Below are positions 1 through 5,040 of a stretch of 5,708 nucleotides of DNA, one piece after another; position 1 is the first letter of the stretch; the number at the start of each line of letters is the position of its first letter. Source of the stretch: JAXGRD01 sp050946655 (GTDB lineage Bacteria > Bacillota > Clostridia > Peptostreptococcales > Anaerovoracaceae); the NCBI GenBank assembly GCA_050946655.1, contig JBMNVE010000085.1:1-5708 (forward strand). Reading direction: 5' to 3'. The position numbers and the translations under genes are program-made. The notes below the pieces were generated by a model that did not search any database, was not told the origin of the DNA, and saw only the letters and a program-made list of their open reading frames with translations.

Positions 1-119
1 AAATTATCCTCCAGGCCATTGCTGATCATAATGGGAATAAGACGAAGGCTGCGGATTCTTTGGGTATCAGCCGAAGGTCTTTACATAGAAAGTTGCAGAA
101 ATACAGCGATCCTACTTGA
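1..119 (+). CDS. C-terminal end of a Fis-type HTH regulator, probably a sigma-54 enhancer-binding protein (partial)
   Basis: The gene runs in from the left edge. Frame 3 stays open from base 3 to a TGA at 117-119 and gives 38 residues. They include NGNKTKAADSLGIS followed by RRSLHRKLQKY, the classic Fis-family helix-turn-helix (N-x-N-K-T-x-A-A-x-x-L-G-I-S-R-x-x-L-x-R-K-L) found at the extreme C-terminus of NtrC-type sigma-54 activators. In such proteins this part binds upstream activator sites as a dimer, while an AAA+ domain, outside the window, contacts sigma-54. The tail-to-tail neighbour is a permease with a strong -24/-12 promoter, so this protein is the obvious candidate activator of that permease; this is inference from position. 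A stand-alone Fis-like protein is possible but less likely in Clostridia. The sensor domain and its signal cannot be seen. Confidence 0.85.
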   Translation, partial: IILQAIADHNGNKTKAADSLGISRRSLHRKLQKYSDPT

Positions 120-1551
120 GTTTCGGTGGCTGACTCACCGGTGCTTCATCATCTATTTTGCTTTCTTCTTCCGACATGGCCTCTACTTCTGCGGACCACA
201 GGTGACCAAATGAAGTATCTCCCTTGAGGAAGTCCCTTCCGTAAGCAAGGAAACAAGCGACGATTCCTACCGCAAGGCCCCAGGCAGATCCGTTTGCCAA
301 GATCACACCGGCAATCACACCGGCGATTCCCAGGTCTTTAAAACTCTTGCTCTGTTGGACACCGATACGTACGCTTACGAACCCCTGAACCACCATGGTC
401 AATGCCAGTGCAACCGACAGTATTGGCTGCACCAAAGTCACGATGGGCATGAGCCAATATCCGGTAAATGTTCCGAAACGGAAGCTTGCAGCCCCTCCAA
501 AAAGGGAGCCCATGCTTTTCTTTCCCTTCTTATAGCGCTCACACACCACTACCTGCATTGCCGCCCAAAGAGGACCGCACATGGTGATGTCCGGACCTGC
601 AACACCCATGATGGTGTTTCTGATACCGAAGATCAGGTGTGCACGATTGGGATTATAATCCAGTTTTTCATCAGGTCTTGTTACATCTGCATCCTTTACC
701 AATGCTTTGCTTTGGACTACATCACCAAAGAGGACGATATAGATGGCAAGAACGGTGGGGATGGATTGCAGGAACATAATGGGCGAAGGCCAACCGATGG
801 CACCCCATGGCACCCAGTCTTTCCAAAGCCCTGCAAAGTCCGGATGAGAAAATCCCCATTGAATTTGAGGAAGCCCGGTTTCTCCAACAAGAGGAGCGAC
901 GATAACGGCAACCAAAACTGCGGGTAGGATCCCTAGGTTGGCGATTCTCCCAAAGAACTTATTTCGATTAGCCAGAATTTTAAATCCATTGGAGAAAAGC
1001 AAAAAGAACGCCACGACAAGACATATCGCTGTAGTGATCGGCATTGCTTCAAACTTTCCGCCTTTAGTAAAAATCATATAAATTGCGGATATCCCTGATC
1101 CAAGAATAATTCCGGATTTAAGTGCAGGAGGAACCAGGGCGATCAATCTTCCCGCCACCCCTGTCAAACCAAGGATAATTGCAAAGATGCCCAGGGTGAT
1201 TTCAAAGGCAACCAAGGCTTGCATCCTTTCCTGCCCCTCGGGAAAGGTAAGGCAGTATGCAACCAAAAGCGGGATTGCCGGAGTGATCCAGCCGGGAATA
1301 ACCGGGTCACCTAATAAAGTGTGCCAAGTATAGAGAAAGCCGTTGAGTATGACGATTGCCAGGGCCACACCAAAGGGCATGCCCAAATTATCCTGCAATA
1401 AGGGGATCGCACCCAGACAAACCGCACACATCAATAGCCCTTGGATATAATCGGCTATTTCAAATCGATAGTGAATAAAGGGGAACCGGATTTTAAACGG
1501 ACCTGCTTTCAGGTATGGCTGTTCTTCGCCGTAAGGCATGTACTCTTTCAT
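112..1551 (-). CDS. Multi-spanning permease, xanthine/uracil (NCS2/SLC23-like) superfamily
   Basis: A 479-residue integral membrane protein, probably a substrate symporter. The N-terminus is soluble (residues 1-30). About a dozen hydrophobic stretches follow, for example around 38-52, 58-75, 88-102, 112-140, 146-161, 171-187, 205-221, 258-276, 366-393, 405-420 and 423-436. The tail from 450 is hydrophilic and acidic, ending in PVSQPPKLK. Family-like features are GDPVIPGWITPAIPLL (81-96), LFGDVVQSKALV (274-285), and a conserved-looking segment with NRAHLIFGIRNTIMGVAGPD (302-321) followed by an ERYKKGKK loop (338-345). These resemble the substrate-binding half of NCS2 carriers, but the canonical QxENxGxxxxT signature is not obvious, so family assignment is moderate and the substrate unknown. 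The start ATG has GAGGAG at 1560-1565, 8 bases upstream. A sigma-54 promoter lies at 1608-1624. The stop overlaps the end of the regulator gene. Confidence 0.68.
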   Translation of the reverse strand: MKEYMPYGEEQPYLKAGPFKIRFPFIHYRFEIADYIQGLLMCAVCLGAIPLLQDNLGMPFGVALAIVILNGFLYTWHTLLGDPVIPGWITPAIPLLVAYCLTFPEGQERMQALVAFEITLGIFAIILGLTGVAGRLIALVPPALKSGIILGSGISAIYMIFTKGGKFEAMPITTAICLVVAFFLLFSNGFKILANRNKFFGRIANLGILPAVLVAVIVAPLVGETGLPQIQWGFSHPDFAGLWKDWVPWGAIGWPSPIMFLQSIPTVLAIYIVLFGDVVQSKALVKDADVTRPDEKLDYNPNRAHLIFGIRNTIMGVAGPDITMCGPLWAAMQVVVCERYKKGKKSMGSLFGGAASFRFGTFTGYWLMPIVTLVQPILSVALALTMVVQGFVSVRIGVQQSKSFKDLGIAGVIAGVILANGSAWGLAVGIVACFLAYGRDFLKGDTSFGHLWSAEVEAMSEEESKIDDEAPVSQPPKLK

Positions 1552-1559
1552 TTCAATGT

Positions 1560-1565
1560 CTCCTC
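1560..1565 (-). promoter_or_regulatory. Ribosome binding site of the permease gene
   Basis: On the minus strand GAGGAG lies 8 bases before the ATG at 1549-1551. It supports this start over the internal ATG at codon 5, which has no comparable site. Confidence 0.8.
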
Positions 1566-1607
1566 ACCTAATGATTTAACCTTAAAATATCTTATGCCCT
1601 ATGCTGT

Positions 1608-1624
1608 TGCAACGATAATGCCAA
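1608..1624 (-). promoter_or_regulatory. Sigma-54 (-24/-12) promoter of the permease gene
   Basis: The minus strand reads TTGGCATTATCGTTGCA. Against the consensus YTGGCACGNNNNTTGCW it matches at every defined position except the C and G after TGGCA. The invariant GG falls at 1622-1621 and the invariant GC at 1610-1609, with the required spacing. The predicted transcription start is near 1597, giving a 5' leader of about 46 bases to the permease ATG. The neighbouring Fis-type regulator end is independent support for sigma-54 control. Confidence 0.75.
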
Positions 1625-1794
1625 TACAATGGACTTTGCCTATAGGAATTATGGTTCCCCATTCAATCCTTGGAACTGCAGGGTTTTGGCCGATGTCTAT
1701 TCCCGCTCATCTTTTTTGTCGCAAAAAAAACAACCATTTCCTAAGATCCGCTAGGCCATCCCTGTCTCACTGTCTACGTATACCGAGCCAAGAT

Positions 1795-1830
1795 TGTCCC
1801 ATTTTTTTAAATATTTGAAAATGGCTGACA
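1795..1830. repeat. AT-rich inverted repeat, possible activator site or transcript-end hairpin
   Basis: CCATTTT (1799-1805) and AAAATGG (1818-1824) form a perfect 7-bp dyad around a 12-base AT-rich centre. Outer TGTC (1795-1798) and GACA (1827-1830) extend it across a 2-base bulge. It lies about 175 bases upstream of the permease -24 element, within the usual range for an enhancer-binding protein site. It also lies just past the U-tract of the minus-strand terminator. Which role applies, if any, is inference. Confidence 0.4.
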
Positions 1831-1832
1831 TT

Positions 1833-1853
1833 AAAAAAACGCCTTTCGGCATT
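1833..1853 (-). terminator. Intrinsic terminator of the minus-strand RNA
   Basis: The minus strand reads AATGCC, GAAA, GGCGTT and then continues as T residues. This is a 6-bp stem (including one G-U pair) closed by a GNRA tetraloop, leading into a run of seven T (1839-1833), the first two of which pair in the stem. It points toward the permease but lies about 280 bases before its start and upstream of the sigma-54 promoter. It must therefore end a transcript begun further right, most simply the RNA starting near 2219. Confidence 0.7.
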
Positions 1854-1867
1854 ATCTCAAAAATGTA

Positions 1868-2099
1868 ATAATACCAACCGACTCACTCAACATCTTTTTC
1901 CCCTAAGTTTCCGTCTTTTCGTTTGGCTGTCTCGGATTCTTTGCCATCGATCACCACATCCGACCTGGCTCTATCAACATTCAAATCATTATCCGGACCC
2001 CTTCCAAACCTATGTAAAAGCTTTCACTTCGCTACATTCCTCTGACTTCAGTCCTCGACCTACTGCAGAGGCTGCCTCTTGCTCATCGGTTGGTATTAT
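1868..2099. repeat. 14-bp perfect inverted repeat flanking 204 bases
   Basis: ATAATACCAACCGA at 1868-1881 is the exact reverse complement of TCGGTTGGTATTAT at 2086-2099. Pairing stops immediately on both sides. In the RNA interpretation this is a closing helix. The alternative is the terminal repeats of a small non-autonomous element, but I see no target-site duplication in the flanks. Confidence 0.85.
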
Positions 2100-2225
2100 C
2101 TTTGTTCGGTTGTCTTTTGCACTTCTGGTGGCTCCACCTTCCTTCTTACCCGAAACTCCTGTCTCGGTTTAATATTTTCAACGGATTACGAGGTCTCCTT
2201 CGCCCCGCTTCTTATCCGTATATAT

Positions 2226-2254
2226 AATATACCATACTCGTAATATCTTTGCAA
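2226..2254 (-). promoter_or_regulatory. Sigma-A-type promoter of the minus-strand RNA
   Basis: On the minus strand: TTGCAA (2254-2249, 4 of 6 to TTGACA), a 17-base spacer ending in TGG, then TATATT (2231-2226, 5 of 6 to TATAAT). The TG one base before the -10 makes it an extended -10 promoter. The predicted start is A2219, exactly the first base of the ACGGAT/ATCCGT stem. A match of this quality in AT-rich DNA can occur by chance; the paired terminator makes it more credible. Confidence 0.62.
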
Positions 2255-2286
2255 GAATTTTCTGATAGTTTTTTAGAATTTTTGCA
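2250..2286. repeat. Imperfect inverted repeat overlapping the RNA promoter -35, possible operator
   Basis: TGCAAGAATT (2250-2259) and AATTTTTGCA (2277-2286) are reverse complements except for one position, separated by 17 bases. The left arm covers most of the -35 element of the minus-strand promoter. The symmetry could be a regulator site for the RNA, but the composition is AT-rich and chance is a real alternative. Confidence 0.3.
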
Positions 2287-2392
2287 GAGTTTTCCATACA
2301 GTTTAGCTTCTGTCGATTTTCCGCCTTAATGCCCTGATGGAAAGCCGACCCCCCCTTGAAAAATAGTCTGTTTCTCTATCCTAAGGACTTTA

Positions 2393-2401
2393 TGGTATAA
2401 T
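2393..2401 (+). promoter_or_regulatory. Extended -10 promoter of metH
   Basis: TGGTATAAT combines the TGn extension with a perfect TATAAT at 2396-2401. No good -35 lies 16-18 bases upstream, which is typical for extended -10 promoters. Transcription would start near A2408, leaving a leader of about 18 bases before the ATG, too short for an S-box, T-box or cobalamin riboswitch. Confidence 0.7.
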
Positions 2402-2413
2402 GTTTCAAGATTG

Positions 2414-2421
2414 AAAGGAAG
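2414..2421 (+). promoter_or_regulatory. Ribosome binding site that fixes the metH start
   Basis: AAAGGAAG ends 4 bases before ATG 2426-2428. The upstream in-frame TTG at 2411 would place this site inside the coding region and has no ribosome binding site of its own, so ATG 2426 is the start. The same core, AAAGGAAG, precedes the corrinoid protein gene. Confidence 0.85.
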
Positions 2422-2425
2422 TGCC

Positions 2426-4789
2426 ATGAAAATAAATCAATTGATCGGTAAAAAATTATTGTTTTTTGACGGTGCCATGGGGACGATCCTCCAGTCCAAG
2501 GGGATCCCTCCCGGCCACCATCCCGAACTTTGGAATATAGAAAAGCCCGAAATCATAAAAGGCATCCACCTGGAGTATTTGGATGCTGGATGCCATATCC
2601 TAAAAACCAATACCTTCGGTGCAAATAAATTGAAGTTTGGGAAAACCCCTGAGGGTCTCATTCGGGCGGGGATCGATCTTGCCAGAGAAGCCATAAAGGA
2701 AAGCGGCCGGGAAGATGCTTTCGTTGCCTTCGACATGAGTTCCACAGGCAAACTTCTGGCACCTTTGGGAGATACTTCCTTTCAAGAGGCATACGGGGCT
2801 TTTAAAGAAATGGTCCTTGCCGGGAATGGTGCGGACGCCATTCTCATCGAGACCATGACGGAAATATATGAACTGAAGGCTGCCGTCCTTGCAGCAAAGG
2901 AGAATTCCCGGCTGCCGGTGCTGGTCAGTGTCATGCTGGATGAAGACGGTAAGCTGCTTACCGGCAGTGATGTGTCTGCGGTGATCCCTCTGCTGGAAGG
3001 CCTGGGCGTGGATGCCATAGGCTTGAACTGCGGTTTCGGTCCCGGACAAATGCTTCCCTACATTAAGGAAATGGTGAAGTTGGCGTCTGTTCCCGTATTT
3101 GTCAACCCCAATGCAGGCATCCCCGTTTCTGTAGATGGGGAAACGCGGTTTACTTTGGATGCTGCCGGGTTTTCTGACAAAATGGGCGAAATGGCCACCT
3201 CCGGTGTTTGGATGATGGGTGGTTGCTGCGGGACTTCTCCCGAGCATATGGAAGCATTGATCCGTAGATATAAAAAAGTACAACCGGAACCGGTGACGGA
3301 CAAGGGCCTGACGGTGGCGTCATCTTATACCCATGCCGTCCCAATGGGTTCCGATCCTCGCATCGTGGGAGAACAGTTGAACCCTACCGGAAACAAAACT
3401 ATTTTTTCCGCCGTCAAGGAAGAGGACATGCCGGCCATCATGGACTGCGCACTGAGACAGAAGGAGGCGGGAGCACACGTTATCGACGTGAATATCGGCG
3501 TGCCGGGGATCCCTGAAGCCGAATTGCTGCCGAAAGTGGTCCGGAAGGTCCAGGAGGTAGTAGATACCCCACTGATGATTGACTCCTCCGATCCCGCCGC
3601 AATGGAAGCCGCTTTGCGCATCTACAACGGAAAGGCCATAATCAATTCGGTCAACGGAAAGGAATCCAGCTTGAAATCCGTTCTTCCCTTGGCAGCCAAA
3701 TATGGCGGTCTTTTGGTGGGACTGACGATGGACGATAGGGGGATCCCAAAGACCCCGGAAGGCCGTCTGGAAGTGGCCGAAAAGATCGTAAATCGTGCAG
3801 CGACCTACGGAATACCCAAAAAGGACATCCTCATTGACGCTCTGACCATGGCGGTCAGCGCCGACCCCAATGCCGCTTCTGTGACCCTGGCAGCCATGAA
3901 GCTGATCAAGGAAAAACTGGGTGTCCATACCACACTGGGCGTATCCAATGTTTCTTTCGGATTGCCCAACCGGGTAGATGTCACCAAAACATTTTATGCT
4001 CTGGCTTTGGATCACGGTTTGGATGCGGCTATTATGGATCCCGGATCCGGGGAAATGATGTCCGTCTATTACGGTTACCGGGCACTTCGCGGCCTGGATG
4101 AAAGCTGTCTGGACTACATTACTTTTGCTAAAGAAAGTCTTTTGGAGCCCACAGAAAAAAAAGAAGCCAAAGAGGCATACTCTCTGGAATCACTGATTGT
4201 CCAAGGTATGAAAGATTTGGCCGCCCCGGCAACAGAAAAACTCCTTAAAACTGTCCTCCCTCTGGATGTGATTGATCATCATATCATTCCTGCATTGGCA
4301 GAGGTGGGCGATGCTTTTGAAACCGGCGAAGCCTTTCTCCCTCAGCTCCTCATGAGTGCAGAGGCAGCGGGCAATGCCTTTGATGTGATCAAGAGCAGAT
4401 TCCGGTCAAAAGAAGGCGCTGAAAAGGGCAAAATCATTCTTGCCACAGTGAAAGGAGATATCCATGACATCGGAAAAAACATCGTCAAGGTGCTCCTGGA
4501 AAGTTACGGCTACCGGGTCATCGACCTGGGAAGAGATGTCCCGCCGGAAAACATCGTGGAAGTAGCCCAAAGAGAGAATGTCCCTCTCGTTGGTTTATCT
4601 GCATTGATGACGACTACTGTTCCGTCCATGAAGGAAACCATCCGTCAGCTGCGAGAGGCCGGTTCCAGCTGTAAGGTCGTGGTTGGAGGCGCTGTGCTCA
4701 CAGAAGAATACGCCATGTCCATCCATGCGGATTGTTACGCAAAAAATGCCATGGCTACTGTCCGCTATGCGGAGAAGATTTTTAGTTGA
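2426..4789 (+). CDS. metH: B12-dependent methionine synthase, short form without reactivation domain
   Basis: Predicted to transfer the methyl group of methyltetrahydrofolate via cobalamin to homocysteine in the cytoplasm. The 787 residues hold three modules. The first, about 1-285, is a homocysteine S-methyltransferase barrel with DGAMGT (15-20), TNTFGAN (61-67) and the zinc ligands C202 (GLNCG) and C267-C268 (GGCCGT). The second, about 308-565, is a pterin-binding barrel with GEQLNPTGNK (315-324), DVNIG (354-358), DSSD (386-389) and GVSNVSFGLPNR (505-516). The third, about 585-787, is a B12 cap plus Rossmann domain with D678-x-H680-x-x-G683 in GDIHDIGK, SALMTTT (725-731) and GGA (754-756). 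E. coli MetH (about 1,230 residues) has a further SAM-binding reactivation domain; it is absent here, as in short MetH proteins of Thermotoga and many Clostridia. Oxidised cob(II)alamin must therefore be rescued in trans. A role in another corrinoid methyl transfer cannot be excluded. Confidence 0.88.
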   Translation: MKINQLIGKKLLFFDGAMGTILQSKGIPPGHHPELWNIEKPEIIKGIHLEYLDAGCHILKTNTFGANKLKFGKTPEGLIRAGIDLAREAIKESGREDAFVAFDMSSTGKLLAPLGDTSFQEAYGAFKEMVLAGNGADAILIETMTEIYELKAAVLAAKENSRLPVLVSVMLDEDGKLLTGSDVSAVIPLLEGLGVDAIGLNCGFGPGQMLPYIKEMVKLASVPVFVNPNAGIPVSVDGETRFTLDAAGFSDKMGEMATSGVWMMGGCCGTSPEHMEALIRRYKKVQPEPVTDKGLTVASSYTHAVPMGSDPRIVGEQLNPTGNKTIFSAVKEEDMPAIMDCALRQKEAGAHVIDVNIGVPGIPEAELLPKVVRKVQEVVDTPLMIDSSDPAAMEAALRIYNGKAIINSVNGKESSLKSVLPLAAKYGGLLVGLTMDDRGIPKTPEGRLEVAEKIVNRAATYGIPKKDILIDALTMAVSADPNAASVTLAAMKLIKEKLGVHTTLGVSNVSFGLPNRVDVTKTFYALALDHGLDAAIMDPGSGEMMSVYYGYRALRGLDESCLDYITFAKESLLEPTEKKEAKEAYSLESLIVQGMKDLAAPATEKLLKTVLPLDVIDHHIIPALAEVGDAFETGEAFLPQLLMSAEAAGNAFDVIKSRFRSKEGAEKGKIILATVKGDIHDIGKNIVKVLLESYGYRVIDLGRDVPPENIVEVAQRENVPLVGLSALMTTTVPSMKETIRQLREAGSSCKVVVGGAVLTEEYAMSIHADCYAKNAMATVRYAEKIFS

Positions 4790-4815
4790 TCAAGGTTCAC
4801 TAATACTTCTTGATC
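4788..4815. repeat. Inverted repeat at the metH / tautomerase convergence point
   Basis: GATCAAG (4788-4794) and CTTGATC (4809-4815) are perfect reverse complements around a 14-base loop, covering the 10-base gap and parts of both gene ends. Neither side is followed by a T-run, so it is a weak candidate for a bidirectional terminator. Confidence 0.3.
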
Positions 4816-5027
4816 CCATCCAGTATCTTCATCTTGTCCAAATTGGTCATGATCTCCGGTTTTTGTACTTTCTCATCCCAATCTTCCGGCTCCACATCTT
4901 CAACAGAAATGGTCATGGCTTCCGGAGGACAGCCCAGTACATCCAGAAATACTTTGTTGACCTCTTCCACCAGGCGGTTTTTCACGGCCTCATCCCTGGG
5001 GTAAGCCTTAATTGAAACATAGGGCAT
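4800..5027 (-). CDS. PptA-like tautomerase of the 4-oxalocrotonate tautomerase superfamily
   Basis: A 75-residue protein beginning Met-Pro (MPYVSIKAYPR). Proline directly after the initiator methionine becomes the N-terminal catalytic base of this superfamily once Met is removed. Length and layout match E. coli PptA/YdcE (77 residues), including IK-x-[FY]-PR near the start and the VEPEDW segment (45-50, against IQPESW in PptA as I recall it). Arg11 (Arg10 after Met removal) is the likely substrate-binding arginine. The enzymes act on keto-enol tautomers as small cytosolic oligomers; the physiological substrate of PptA-type members is poorly known. ATG 5025-5027 is chosen over longer in-frame starts because only it gives Pro1, and AAGGA lies 8 bases upstream. 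The gene follows the corrinoid protein by 13 bases and surely shares its transcript. Longer starts would overlap that gene. Confidence 0.85.
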   Translation of the reverse strand: MPYVSIKAYPRDEAVKNRLVEEVNKVFLDVLGCPPEAMTISVEDVEPEDWDEKVQKPEIMTNLDKMKILDGIKKY

Positions 5028-5040
5028 ATTTCCCATCCTT

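Larger units (their letters stand above)
1833..2219 (-). ncRNA. Candidate structured non-coding RNA of about 387 nt, class not recognised
   Basis: The segment is bounded by its own extended -10 promoter and a GAAA-capped terminator. The predicted RNA is purine-rich and rich in local pairings. ACGGAT at the predicted 5' end (2219-2214) pairs with ATCCGT (2186-2181) and encloses CGGGG/CCTCG (2207-2203 with 2193-2189). CCGAGAC (2167-2161) pairs with GTTTCGG (2156-2150) around an AGGA loop. GGTG/CACC closes at 2138-2127. A 14-bp perfect long-range helix joins ATAATACCAACCGA (2099-2086) to TCGGTTGGTATTAT (1881-1868). Inside it are AGAG/CTCT (2079-2067), ATGTA/TACAT (2037-2012) and TCGGAT/ATCCGA (1963-1932). 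I found no motifs of RNase P RNA, tmRNA, SRP RNA, group I or II introns, T-box, S-box or cobalamin riboswitches. It may be a trans-acting RNA or an attenuated leader of the permease. The pairings are seen in the sequence; function is unknown. Confidence 0.5.
1552..2425. other. Long intergenic region without a protein gene
   Basis: No reading frame here has a plausible start, ribosome binding site and protein-like composition. From left to right the region holds the permease ribosome binding site and sigma-54 promoter, a stretch at about 1625-1794 in which I see no clear element apart from several TGTC words, an AT-rich dyad at 1795-1830, an RNA candidate on the minus strand with terminator and promoter (1833-2254), a second dyad at 2250-2286, about 100 bases with nothing recognised, and the metH promoter. 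Confidence 0.8.

Noticed and set aside
355..927. Plus-strand open frame of 190 codons opposite the permease.
   Set aside because: Its His/Cys-rich composition is typical of the antisense of a membrane protein; it has no family resemblance and no ribosome binding site.
1441..1818. Plus-strand open frame of 125 codons across the permease start and its upstream region.
   Set aside because: It overlaps the well-supported permease N-terminus on the other strand, has no ribosome binding site, and its composition is not protein-like. It is a chance frame.
1903..1947. Minus-strand mini-ORF of 14 codons starting MAKNPRQ inside the RNA candidate.
   Set aside because: There is no convincing ribosome binding site, an in-frame stop lies just upstream, and its bases form the TCGGAT/ATCCGA hairpin. 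The segment is better explained as RNA.
2189..2202. AGGAGACCT on the minus strand resembles the core of the cobalamin riboswitch B12 box.
   Set aside because: It sits only about 25 bases from the predicted 5' end, whereas the B12 box belongs near the 3' end of the aptamer. The other conserved parts (GCCACTG, GGGAA) are absent, and it is explained by a local hairpin.
1833..2219. Group II intron, RNase P RNA or tmRNA as the identity of the minus-strand RNA.
   Set aside because: No GTGCG start or domain V for an intron, no conserved P4 or GGAAAGTCC-type core for RNase P, and no tRNA-like ends with a T-loop for tmRNA.
2411..2425. TTG start for MetH five codons upstream.
   Set aside because: The ribosome binding site AAAGGAAG lies between TTG and ATG 2426, and the predicted transcript begins only about 3 bases before the TTG.
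3320..4015. Minus-strand open frame of 231 codons opposite metH, with smaller ones nearby.
   Set aside because: This is a shadow of metH codon bias. It is rich in Gln, His, Gly and Arg without domains and lies wholly inside the conserved pterin-binding module.
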